The position numbers were made by a program, and so were the translations under genes. A stretch of 64,000 bases of DNA from Lutibaculum sp963816555. GTDB taxonomy: Bacteria > Pseudomonadota > Alphaproteobacteria > Rhizobiales > Tepidamorphaceae. Positions 37,138 through 45,442 of this stretch are shown in pieces; positions within the stretch are counted from its first letter, which is position 1; every line of letters starts with the position of its first letter. The DNA is taken from NCBI GenBank assembly GCA_963816555.1, contig CAWFLD010000004.1, positions 1,240,001 through 1,304,000 of the forward strand. Direction: 5' to 3'. The notes under the pieces are model-generated. The model did no database searches. It was not told the origin of the DNA and was given only the letters and a program-made list of their open reading frames with translations.

Positions 37138-38215
37138 GGGCGAGCCCTCCCGCCGGCAGGACGAGCGCGTCCGCGGCGCTGAAGCCGATCTTCTGCTCGC
37201 CCATCAGCTCGCTTCCGGCGCCGCCGTCGTTCGTCAGGTGCAGGACGATCGAATCCTCGTCGCGGCGCAGGAAGAGGTTGACGAACGGCCCCTCGAGGTC
37301 GCGCCGCTCGACCTCCGCCGACAGGAGGTTGTCGGGCACCGCGCCGTTGACGAGGTGCATCCGCTCCGGCCGCACGCACAGCATCGCCTCGGCGCCGGGC
37401 GTCAGCCCGTCGCGGTTGCGGCCGCGCAGCCGGCCATGCGGGCCCTCGATGACCGCGAAGCCGCCCTCGGCCTCGACGACGCGCCCGCGGAACACGTTCT
37501 GCTCGCCGACGAAGGTCGCGACGAACGGGGTCCGCGGATCGTCGTAGAGCCGGTCGGCGGCCGCCACCTGCTCGACATTGCCCTTGTTCATCACCGCGAT
37601 CCGGTCGGACATGGTCAGCGCCTCGCCCTGGTCGTGCGTGATGTAGATGAAGGTGACGCCGGTCTTGCGCTGGATCGACTTGAGCTCGGCGCGCATGTGC
37701 TGGCGCAGCTTGGCGTCGAGCGCCGACAGCGGCTCGTCGAGCAGCAGCACCGCCGGCTCGACCGCCAGGGCGCGGGCGATCGCGACGCGCTGGCGCTGGC
37801 CGCCCGACAATTCGCCCGGCTTCTTGTCCTCCTGGCCGCGCAGCGCGACGAGGTCGATCAGCTCCATGGCGCGCGCGCGCCGCGCCTTCTTGGCCATGCC
37901 GCGGGCCTCGAGCCCGAAGGCGACGTTCTCCCACACGGTCATCAGCGGGAACAGGGCGAGGTTCTGGAAGATCAGCGCCGTCGGCCGGTGATTGGGCCCG
38001 GTATGGCCCATGTCCTCGCCGCCGATCAGCACGCGGCCGCCGCTCGGCGTCAGGAAGCCCGAGATCATGCGCAGGATGGTGGTCTTGCCGCAGCCGGAGG
38101 GGCCGAGGATCGAGAAGAACTCGCCGGCGCGCACATGCAGGTCGGTCGGCTCGACGGCGGTGATGTCGCCGAACACCATCGAGACGTTCTGGAGCTCCAC
38201 GTCCTTGCCGTGCAT
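37130..38215 (-). CDS. potA: ABC transporter ATPase, PotA-like
   Basis: 361 residues. Walker A FSILGPSGCGKTTILRMISG, Q-loop LIFQNLALFPLMTVWENVAF, signature GELSGGQRQRVAIARALAVE, Walker B LLLDEPLSALDAKLRQHMRA and the H-loop YITHDQGEALTMSDRIAVMN are all intact. A C-terminal TOBE-type beta domain follows (FRGRVVEAEGGFAVIEGPHG, AMLCVRPERMHLV). Members of the PotA/UgpC class energise import of polyamines and related solutes. It lies between the binding protein (94 bases downstream of it) and potB, in one operon. Confidence 0.9.
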   Translation of the reverse strand: MHGKDVELQNVSMVFGDITAVEPTDLHVRAGEFFSILGPSGCGKTTILRMISGFLTPSGGRVLIGGEDMGHTGPNHRPTALIFQNLALFPLMTVWENVAFGLEARGMAKKARRARAMELIDLVALRGQEDKKPGELSGGQRQRVAIARALAVEPAVLLLDEPLSALDAKLRQHMRAELKSIQRKTGVTFIYITHDQGEALTMSDRIAVMNKGNVEQVAAADRLYDDPRTPFVATFVGEQNVFRGRVVEAEGGFAVIEGPHGRLRGRNRDGLTPGAEAMLCVRPERMHLVNGAVPDNLLSAEVERRDLEGPFVNLFLRRDEDSIVLHLTNDGGAGSELMGEQKIGFSAADALVLPAGGLARD

Positions 38216-38309
38216 CGAATCCCCCGGAAAGAGTGCCGCAGACGAGACATGGAGGGCGGGGGCGCGAACGCCCTCGCCCGTCGTCGTGTCGCCGAAGCGC
38301 GAGGCGCGC

Positions 38310-39447
38310 TCAGGCGTTCGTCAGCTTCTCGGAATATTCCGAGCGCAGCTTGGCGAAGAAGTCGGTCTGCGCCGGCCACCACCACAGATTGTCGATCGCC
38401 GCGTCGTCCGGATAGGCCATCTGGTAGGCGGCCTTCAGGTCGTCCTTGAGGTACTCGCTCGTGCCGACGGCGGCGGAGTTGTAGCCGGTGTTGTTGGCGA
38501 ACATGGCGCCGGTCTTCGGCTGCATCAGGAAGTTGATGAGCTCGTAGGCCTGGTCGACGTTGGCCGCGCCGGAGGGGATCGCCATCGTGTCCATCCAGGC
38601 GAGGCCGCCCTCGGTCGGCATCGTGTAGCGCCACTTCTCGCCGGTGTCGCGATGCAGCTGGATGCCGGTCGTGTCCCAGGTCTGGCCGATCGTGCAGCCG
38701 GCGTCGGTGAAGGCGGCGGTCGCCTCGGTGGCGTTGTTCCAGAAGGCGCCGATGTTCTTCTTGTGCTTGATGGCGTAGTCGGTCACCGCCTCGAAGACGC
38801 GCTTGGACTCCTCCGGCGACTTGTAGAGGTCCATGCCGCGGTTCGACTTCACCTCTCCGGTCGCGTCGAGATAGAGCGCGAGCGAGATCAGGACCGACTT
38901 CTGGCGCACGGCCGCCTGGCCGTCCATGCCGTCCTTCCAGAGGTCGCCGTAGGAGATGACGCCGTATTTGAGGTCGGGGAACTTCTCGCTGTCCCAGGTC
39001 ATGCGCCTCGGTGCCCCAGTCGTACGGCACGAGGTAGCGCTTGCCGCGATGGGTCGCGCCGAGATTGATCGAGGCGCGGTAGATCGAGGGCGTGATCTGG
39101 TCGAGCTTCAGCTTCTTCTCGTCGATCTCCTGCAGCAGGTCGTCCTTGTAGTAGTTCGGGCCGGTGTCGACCGAGGGGAAGATCAGGTCGAAGCCCTTGC
39201 CGCCGGCGGCGCGCAGCTTGTTCTCCGCCTCCTCGTTCGACCCGTAGGTCGACAGGTTCATCTTGATGCCCGTCTGGTCCTCGAAGGCCTGCTTGATGTT
39301 GTCCTGGATGTAGTCGCCCCAGGCGAACACGTTCACTTCGCCCGATGCCGCGAGCGCGGCGCCAGGACGCAGGATGGCAGGCGCGGAAAGCACGGCGGCG
39401 GCGGCAGCGCCGCTCCGCAGAACCGTACGACGGTTGATGATCGGCAT
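38310..39447 (-). CDS. potD: periplasmic solute-binding protein, PotD-like (one frameshift as read)
   Basis: About 378 residues. The start MPIINRRTVLRSGAAAAAVL carries a twin-arginine-type signal, cleaved near GAALAASG. The mature part reads EVNVFAWGDYIQDNIKQAFE, STYGSNEEAENKLRAAGG, FDLIFPSVDTGPNYYKDDLL, then LVPYDWGTEA. One extra base near 39004 breaks the frame; the rest continues MTWDSEKFPDLKYGVISYGD, NRGMDLYKSPEESKRVFEAV, TIGQTWDTTGIQLHRDTGEK and WWWPAQTDFFAKLRSEY. These are features of spermidine/putrescine-type binding proteins. First gene of the operon, divergent from the HD-GYP gene. Confidence 0.85.
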
Positions 39448-39809
39448 GGTCGAACCCCCTTTGGACCGACGCGGTGCGCCGGCACTGGCTATTGTCGTTC
39501 GAAGTGGCGGATGTTCCGCCCGACGAAGGTGCCGTTACAGAGCTTCATTGACAACCATGTGACGTGCTGCGCCGCGAGCACAGGCCCTTCGCCATGCTCC
39601 GGCCGTGAGAAATCGGACGCGATCCGGCGCTCTGCGAAACTCGGCGGAAAAGCATAAAATTGTACGGATCTCGGGCGCAGATTTTGCGCCCGTCGTATTC
39701 ACAACCGCCACTATTATGCTCTTAACAGTGTAGAGCATCATGTTAATTCGGGTTTCACACATAATAGTGCATATGTCGGCCGAACACAGCTTCGGACACT
39801 ACCCGCGCC
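39448..39809. other. divergent intergenic region with hairpin
   Basis: 362 bases between potD (minus) and the HD-GYP gene (plus). It is locally AT-rich from about 39650 to 39785, unlike its surroundings, and should contain both promoters. A hairpin CGGGCGCA-GATTT-TGCGCCCG lies at 39672-39692. No FNR box or complete coding frame is seen. Confidence 0.6.
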
Positions 39810-40889
39810 ATGACAGCCTCCCAGACATGTCTCGTCCTGCACGACAATTCGGCTGAGGCCGGACAGATCCGCAAGCTTCTGCAGGGGCTGCGCGGCTACA
39901 GGTTCGGCCACATCGACAAGGTCCGTGCCGAAGAGGTGGCCGCGAGCGACGACCTGCTCGTGGTGGTCGATCTCGCGGCGAAGGACATCGTGTCGCGTCT
40001 CAAGCGGCTCCCCCTCCGAAACCACGGCGTGAACTCGCGGCACGTCTTCGCCATCCGCCAGGGCTCGCGCCGGGAGGCGGTGCAGGCGAGCGCGCTCGGC
40101 GCCACCGCGACGGTGACCCTGCCGCTGACGATCGCGGCGATCGCGACGGCCTTCGGCGCCGGCAGGCCGAAAGCCTCCCGGCTGTGGCTCGACGAGCCGG
40201 AGCCGCTCGCGACCGGCCTGACGCGCGCCTCCGAGATGGTGTCGACGCTTCTCGCCCCCAACCTCGTCGTCGGGCCCGGTTTCGACCACGCGCTCACCCG
40301 GTGCGCGGAGGCGATCTCGCAGGCGATCGAGGAGATGGGCATCGGCGCATGGCTCCGGGCCGTGCGCGGGCATCACAGCCACACATTCCGCCACTGCCTG
40401 CTCGTCGCCGGCCACACCGCCGCCTTCGGCCAGCAGCTGCAGTTCAGCCGGCGGGACCGGAACCTCCTGCTCGTCGCCGGCCTGCTGCACGACGTCGGCA
40501 AGTCGGAGATCCCGCTCGAGATCCTCGACAAGCCCGGCCGGCTCGACGACGACGAGATGACGCTGATGCGCACGCATTCCGGGCGCGGCTACGACCTGCT
40601 GAAGGCGAGCGGCGAGGTCGGCACGGACGTGCTCGACGTCGTGCGCCACCACCACGAGATGCTCGACGGCTCCGGCTATCCGGACCGGCTGATCGACAAG
40701 CAGATCGGCGACCTCGTCCGGCTCGCGACGATCGCGGACATCTATTCCGCCCTGGTCGAGACCCGCGCCTACAAGACGCCGATGCCGCCGATGCAGGCGT
40801 GGACGTGCCTGAAGGACATGGGGCCCCGGCTCGACCAGCCGCTCGTCGACGCCTTCAGGCCGATCGCCGTCGCCAGCGCCCAGGGCTAG
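39810..40889 (+). CDS. HD-GYP domain protein, probable cyclic-di-GMP phosphodiesterase
   Basis: 359 residues. Residues 1-125 form an alpha/beta domain (TCLVLHDNSAEAGQIRKLLQ, DDLLVVVDLAAKDIVSRLKR, ASALGATATVTLPLTIAAIA) that looks like a degenerate receiver domain lacking a clear phospho-acceptor Asp. The HD-GYP domain follows: HHSHTFRHCLLVAGHTAAFG, LLVAGLLHDVGKSEIPLEIL, MRTHSGRGYDLLKA, VRHHHEMLDGSGYPDRLIDK and ATIADIYSALVETRAYK. The HD, HHE and GYP metal and substrate motifs are all present, so it should hydrolyse cyclic-di-GMP. It is divergent from potD and convergent with phnX. Confidence 0.85.
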   Translation: MTASQTCLVLHDNSAEAGQIRKLLQGLRGYRFGHIDKVRAEEVAASDDLLVVVDLAAKDIVSRLKRLPLRNHGVNSRHVFAIRQGSRREAVQASALGATATVTLPLTIAAIATAFGAGRPKASRLWLDEPEPLATGLTRASEMVSTLLAPNLVVGPGFDHALTRCAEAISQAIEEMGIGAWLRAVRGHHSHTFRHCLLVAGHTAAFGQQLQFSRRDRNLLLVAGLLHDVGKSEIPLEILDKPGRLDDDEMTLMRTHSGRGYDLLKASGEVGTDVLDVVRHHHEMLDGSGYPDRLIDKQIGDLVRLATIADIYSALVETRAYKTPMPPMQAWTCLKDMGPRLDQPLVDAFRPIAVASAQG

Positions 40890-40900
40890 AGCCAGATGGG

Positions 40901-41713
40901 CTAGGGCCGCTCGCCGCGCCGCAGCCGGCCCTCGATGTCGTCGAGCACGGACATGAGGTCGCCCACCGTGTCGATGACGTAGTGGGCGCCGGCCCGCGTC
41001 AGCTGCGCCTCGGCCTCGTCCTGGCGCTCCAAGAGCTCCTCGGTCGCCATGTTCTCGATCTCGTCGACCGAGAGCCCGAGCGCGTTGCCCGACACGCTGA
41101 CCCCGACCGTCCAGGTGCCGGCGGCGAGGCCCTCGGCGATCCCCGGCTCCGTGTCGTCGACCTTCACGCAGAAGCGGGGGGTCCGCAGGTCGAGGTCGGT
41201 GAACACCTTGTACATCATCAGCGGTCCCGGCCGGCCCGACGGCAGGTCGCCGGCGCACACGAGGTTGTCCGGCGAGAAGCCCTGCTCGGCGGCCAGCGGC
41301 AGGAGGCGCTCCATGATGTCGCGCGTGTAGCCCGTCGTGGAGCCGATCTTCATGCCGAGCTCCCGCAGCTCGGCGACGAGCTCCGCCGTCCCCGGCACGA
41401 GGGCGGCGTGGTCGACGACCACCTCGGCGTTGAGCGGCACGAAGACCTCGTAGATCTCGTCGACGTCGGCATCGGTGAAGGGGCGGCCCTTCGCCTCCTC
41501 CCACGCCTGCGCGACCCGCGGCAGCCGCCCGAGCGCGCTGATGTGGTCCCATTTCGGCAGGCCCATCGGCCGGCGCGCCTCCGCCATGGTGATCTCGACG
41601 CCGAACCGGCCGAAGACCTCGACGAACGCGCCCATCGGGGCGCGCGAGCCGAAATCGACCACCGTCCCCGCCCAGTCGAAGATCACCGCCTCGATCTGTC
41701 CCTTCGTCGTCAT
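40901..41713 (-). CDS. phnX: phosphonoacetaldehyde hydrolase
   Basis: 270 residues of the HAD superfamily: nucleophile Asp in AVIFDWAGTVVDFGSRAP, the cap-domain Schiff-base Lys in EARRPMGLPKWDHISALGRL, motif II in GMKIGSTTGYTRDIM, and motif III/IV in RFCVKVDDTEPGIAEGLAAG. The W-A-G-T nucleophile loop and MGLxKxDHI are diagnostic for PhnX, which splits phosphonoacetaldehyde into acetaldehyde and phosphate in 2-aminoethylphosphonate breakdown. The start overlaps the stop of the FAD oxidoreductase (ATGA), so the two form an operon. No phnW transaminase is in the window. Confidence 0.9.
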   Translation of the reverse strand: MTTKGQIEAVIFDWAGTVVDFGSRAPMGAFVEVFGRFGVEITMAEARRPMGLPKWDHISALGRLPRVAQAWEEAKGRPFTDADVDEIYEVFVPLNAEVVVDHAALVPGTAELVAELRELGMKIGSTTGYTRDIMERLLPLAAEQGFSPDNLVCAGDLPSGRPGPLMMYKVFTDLDLRTPRFCVKVDDTEPGIAEGLAAGTWTVGVSVSGNALGLSVDEIENMATEELLERQDEAEAQLTRAGAHYVIDTVGDLMSVLDDIEGRLRRGERP

Positions 41714-42854
41714 GCGAGCCCGCCTGTCCTGTCCGCTCCGAATAGCTCGTCGACCACCTCCTCGCCGATGGCGAAGCCGGTGCTCGCGCCGGTGCCGCTC
41801 GTCACCACCACGAGGCGCGTGTCGTCGTCCGGCCGGTCGACCAGCGCGACCCGGTCCGACGCCGAGGCGTAGGTGCCCGTCCAGCGCTCCGTCACCTCGT
41901 AGTCGCCCGGCCGCAGCACCTCGTCGAACTCCTGGAGGATCAGGTCGTCCACCGCCTGCGGCGCGAAGGGTCGGGCGTGTCGGCATAGTGGTGGCTGTCG
42001 CCGACGACCAGCGAGCCGTCCTGCGACTGCACGACGATGAGGTGCACGCCGTTTTCCCGCGCCCCGCTCCGCTCGCGGTCGAGGCGGCGCTTCAGCGCGT
42101 CGGCCTCCGGCAGGTCGGCATACCCCGCGTAGCGCGCGAGGCCGAGATCCGACATGACGGCGGCGTGGAACGGCGTCGCGCGCCGCGGCATCAGCCGCAT
42201 CATGTGCAGCTTGCAGCGCGTCAGGCCGTAGGCCGCCAGCCGCTCTGGAAACAGCGTCGCGAGATCGTCGCCGGGACACACCGCGATCTTGCGCGCCGAC
42301 ACGGATCCGGCGGCCGTCACGATCTCGTTGCCCTCGACGCGCCGGGCAGCCGTGCCGAAGCGGAACTCCACCCCCAGCGCCTGCGCGAGCCACGTCGTCA
42401 GGCGCGGGATCGCGTCCCTCGATTCCACGCGCAGCTCGACGGGGCTGTAGAGCGCCGTGCGGATGTCGGGCGCGAGGCAGGGCACGAACTCGCGCGCCTC
42501 GTCCGGGCCGACCCGCCGGCAGGGGGCTCCCGCCTCGGTGTTCAGGAAGGCGTCGATCACCGCCTCGGATTCGGGATAGCGCGCGGCCACGACGAGGCCG
42601 TGATGCGTCACGGGGATGCCCGCCTGCGGCGCGACCTCGACCCACACGTCGCGGCTGCGGCGCGCCCGCCGCCAGCATTCGCCGGCCTGCTGGCCGGTCA
42701 CGGTGACGAAGCCGAAATTGCGGATCGAGGCGCCGTTCGCCCGCGTATCGCGGTCGAGAACGACGACCCTGAGCCCGCGCCTTGCGGCGGCCAGGGCGTG
42801 CCCCAGCCCGACGATGCCGGCGCCTATGACTGCGAGATCGTATTGCGGCGACAT
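41710..42854 (-). CDS. FAD-dependent oxidoreductase, phosphonate-associated (HpnW/TIGR03364 type; one frameshift as read)
   Basis: About 381 residues. The dinucleotide-binding N-terminus is LAVIGAGIVGLGHALAAARR, GLRVVVLDRDTRANGASIRN. Further DAO-type features are FGFVTVTGQQAGECWRRARR, GLVVAARYPESEAVIDAFLN and VVQSQDGSLVVGDSHHYADT. A missing base near 41968 shifts the frame before AVDDLILQEFDEVLRPGDYE, VTERWTGTYASASDRVALVD and VVTSGTGASTGFAIGEEVVD. The RNFGFVTVTGQ segment and adjacency to phnX match the TIGR03364 family found in phosphonate gene clusters. It probably deaminates or demethylates an aminophosphonate; the substrate is inferred. Confidence 0.8.
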
Positions 42855-42994
42855 GGAGGTCCGGAGAGGGAGTGGCGGGACGGTCGGCGAAGGCTACCGG
42901 AACGACGGTGACGCGGCTATGACATCGCCGCCACGCGTCTTCAGCCACGATTTGCCGCAGCCGCGGGCACTTGCTAGATCTGGGCGATGCAAAT

Positions 42995-43008
42995 TTGATG
43001 AGCGTCAA
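42995..43008 (+). promoter_or_regulatory. FNR/FixK box upstream of hemA
   Basis: TTGATGAGCGTCAA matches the FNR/FixK consensus TTGAT-N4-ATCAA at nine of ten half-site positions. It lies 96 bases before the hemA ATG. It predicts induction of haem synthesis by FixK when oxygen is low. Confidence 0.7.
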
Positions 43009-43103
43009 CGCGGATCCCGATCCACAGCGTAACGTTCGATCAGAGTTCGACCGCCTCTTGCGGCCGCGTACCGTCCTCCGAGCCGAAGGAGCCCGCCCCG
43101 CTC

Positions 43104-44342
43104 ATGGCTTTCAACTATGCCCAGATCTTCGCCGACGCCGTCGAGGGCGTGCGTCAGGAGAAGCGCTACCGCGTGTTCACCGACCTCGCCCGCGTCGCCG
43201 GCAAGTTCCCGCACGCCGTCCACCACACGGAGGACGGCCCGCGCGAGATCGTCGTGTGGTGCTCGAACGACTATCTGGGCATGGGGCAGCACCCGAAGGT
43301 GCTCGGCGCCTTCCAGGAGACCGCGGAGCGGCTCGGCGTCGGCGCCGGCGGCACGCGCAACATCTCGGGCAACAACCTGCCGCTCGTGATGCTCGAGCGC
43401 GAGTTGGCCGACCTGCACGCCAAGGAGAACGCCCTCGTCTTCACCTCGGGCTTCGTCTCGAACGAGGCGACGATCTCGACCCTTGCGCGGCTGCTGCCGG
43501 ACTGCGTGATCTTCTCCGACGAGCTGAACCACGCCTCGATGATCGAGGGCGTGCGGCGCTCCGGCTGCGAGAAGAAGATCTTCCGCCACAACGACGTGGA
43601 GCATCTCGAAGACCTGCTGAGGGCGCAGGATCCGGCGCGGGCGAAGCTGATCGTGTTCGAGTCCGTCTACTCGATGGACGGCGACATCGGCCCGATCGGA
43701 CGCATCTGCGACCTCGCCGAAAAATACGGCGCGATGACCTATATCGACGAGGTGCACGCGGTCGGCATGTACGGGCCGCGCGGCGCCGGCGTCGCCGAGC
43801 GCGACGGCGAGATGGGCCGCATCGACGTGATCGAGGGCACGCTCGCCAAGGCCTATGGCTGCCTCGGCGGCTACGTCGCCGCCTCGAGCGACATCGTCGA
43901 CGCCGTGCGCTGCCACGCGCCGGGCTTCATCTTCACGACCGCCCTGCCGCCGGCGATCGCGGCCGCGGCGACGGCCTCGATCCGCCACCTGAAGGAATCG
44001 GGCCGCGAGCGCGAGGCGCAGCAGCGCCAGGCGGCGAACACCAAGCACGTCCTGAGGAGCCGCGGCCTGCCGGTGATGCCGTCGCAGACGCACATCGTGC
44101 CTCTGCTCGTCGGCGACCCGGAGCTGTGCAAGGCGGCGAGCGACCGGCTGCTCGACAAGCACAACCTCTATATCCAGCCGATCAACTACCCCACCGTGCC
44201 GCGCGGCACGGAGCGGCTGCGCATCACGCCGACGCCGTTCCACGACGACGCTCTCATCGAGGGCCTGAGCGAGGCGCTGGTCGAGACGTGGTCGGCGCTG
44301 TCGATCCCCTTCGCCAACGAGCGCATCCACGCCGCCGCCTGA
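43104..44342 (+). CDS. hemA: 5-aminolevulinate synthase
   Basis: 412 residues, the usual length of the alphaproteobacterial enzyme. It condenses glycine and succinyl-CoA to 5-aminolevulinate with pyridoxal phosphate (C4 pathway). The start MAFNYAQIFADAVEGVRQEK follows AAGGAG. Features are VVWCSNDYLGMGQHPKVLGA, GAGGTRNISGNNLPLVMLE, FSDELNHASMIEGVRRSGC, YIDEVHAVGMYGPRGAGVAE and the PLP-binding Lys in IEGTLAKAYGCLGGY. It is intact and monocistronic, with an upstream FNR/FixK box and a downstream hairpin. It supplies haem for the cbb3 oxidase encoded close by. Confidence 0.95.
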   Translation: MAFNYAQIFADAVEGVRQEKRYRVFTDLARVAGKFPHAVHHTEDGPREIVVWCSNDYLGMGQHPKVLGAFQETAERLGVGAGGTRNISGNNLPLVMLERELADLHAKENALVFTSGFVSNEATISTLARLLPDCVIFSDELNHASMIEGVRRSGCEKKIFRHNDVEHLEDLLRAQDPARAKLIVFESVYSMDGDIGPIGRICDLAEKYGAMTYIDEVHAVGMYGPRGAGVAERDGEMGRIDVIEGTLAKAYGCLGGYVAASSDIVDAVRCHAPGFIFTTALPPAIAAAATASIRHLKESGREREAQQRQAANTKHVLRSRGLPVMPSQTHIVPLLVGDPELCKAASDRLLDKHNLYIQPINYPTVPRGTERLRITPTPFHDDALIEGLSEALVETWSALSIPFANERIHAAA

Positions 44343-44369
44343 GGCGGCGCGCCGGCTGGCGTCAGGCGC

Positions 44370-44389
44370 CCCCGGCGCTGCCGCCGGGG
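44370..44389 (+). terminator. hairpin behind hemA
   Basis: CCCCGGCG-CTGC-CGCCGGGG, an 8-base perfect GC stem with a tetraloop, 28 bases after the hemA stop. There is no T run. It is the only notable structure in the 343-base gap before the lipoprotein gene (44343-44685). Confidence 0.45.
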
Positions 44390-44685
44390 AGGCTCCCGGC
44401 TTCCTTCGCAACTGCGTGATCGCCGCGCCCGCCGGCGCGTCGAGGCGGCGTTGCGGGCTCCGCCCCTTCCGCCACATTCGCGCCGGATGCTGCCTGTAGA
44501 CAGGATCCGAAGCACGAAACCCGCATGGCCCGCTGCGAATCGCGAGCAGCATCGGCTCCGGGCGGGAAACGTGAACGACCGCTCCGCGTTGTGGTGCATT
44601 GCAGCAAAGCCCTGGTCCCGGCCGCCGCGCCCGAAGGGACCGCGAGCGAGGCGGCCCGACCGGCAGACCGGAGAAAGCGACCCAG

Positions 44686-45318
44686 ATGAAGGTCGGTGCT
44701 CGCCCTCTATCGGTGCTTCTGCGCGCCTCGGCCGTCGCGACGGCGCTCGCGGCCGCGAGCTGCGTCCCGGTGCCCGGCCGCGAGACGCTCGTCCAGAGCG
44801 CGAAGACCGCGCTCCTCGGCCTCACCGAGGACGACATCACGCTGTGCGCGGGATTTCCCGATCACAAGCAGGTCAAGAACAACATCAACATCTGGAGCTA
44901 CGAGTACTCGACCGCGGGCAACAACGTCGCGGTGTCGGCGCCGGTGCTGTCGGGCATCGCCAACACCTCGGTCAACTACTCGTCGGGCGGCAACTGCCAC
45001 GTGCAGTTCCTGTTCATCGACGGCCAGGTGCGCCGGGTCGCCTATGCCGGCGACAACGACACGGCGGCGGGCCGCGACGCGCTCTGCGAGCCGGTGATCG
45101 ACGACTGCCTGCGCTACCTCGCGGAGATCCCGCCGAGCCAGCGGCCACGGCAGCAGCAGCCGGTCGAGGCGGAGTGGGAGCTTCGCGGGCCGAAGCCGCA
45201 GGCGACGGCGACCGCCCGGTCGGCGCAGCCGGCCGCGTCTAGCTCCGATGCGGATCCGGCCACGCCTGCCGCGAGCCGAACGACTCGTCTGGCGTCTGCT
45301 CCAGATCGTCGTCCATGA
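44686..45318 (+). CDS. putative lipoprotein
   Basis: 210 residues from ATG 44686, preceded by GGAGAAAG. An N-terminal signal with lipobox (SAVATALAAASC) places the mature protein, starting at Cys, in the outer membrane or periplasm. A folded domain of about 110 residues follows: GLTEDDITLCAGFPDHKQVK, NNINIWSYEYSTAGNNVAVS, GGNCHVQFLFIDGQVRRVAY, CEPVIDDCLRYL. It then ends in a Pro/Gln/Ala-rich tail. The domain recalls SmpA/OmlA-like small lipoproteins, but I cannot assign it. The last 80 bases overlap the 3' end of fixS on the other strand, so the true stop may be earlier. Confidence 0.65.
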   Translation: MKVGARPLSVLLRASAVATALAAASCVPVPGRETLVQSAKTALLGLTEDDITLCAGFPDHKQVKNNINIWSYEYSTAGNNVAVSAPVLSGIANTSVNYSSGGNCHVQFLFIDGQVRRVAYAGDNDTAAGRDALCEPVIDDCLRYLAEIPPSQRPRQQQPVEAEWELRGPKPQATATARSAQPAASSSDADPATPAASRTTRLASAPDRRP

Positions 45319-45442
45319 TCGCCCGCCAGGCGGCGCCGTCGAGGTCGTCGAACTGGCGCGACTTGAGCGACCACAGGAACGCCCCGAGGCCGAGCAGGCC
45401 GAGCCCCAGCGCGACGGGGATGAGGAAGAACAGCGATTCCAT
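45239..45442 (-). CDS. fixS: cbb3 oxidase maturation protein FixS/CcoS
   Basis: 67 residues: MESLFFLIPVALGLGLLGLG, AFLWSLKSRQFDDLDGAAWR. One N-terminal membrane helix is followed by the FxWSLxxGQFDDLxGxA signature that defines CcoS. It helps insert haem and copper cofactors into the CcoN subunit. The ATG shares one base with the fixI stop (TGATG). It closes the fixGHIS operon, whose FNR/FixK box is upstream of fixG. Confidence 0.95.
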   Translation of the reverse strand: MESLFFLIPVALGLGLLGLGAFLWSLKSRQFDDLDGAAWRAIMDDDLEQTPDESFGSRQAWPDPHRS

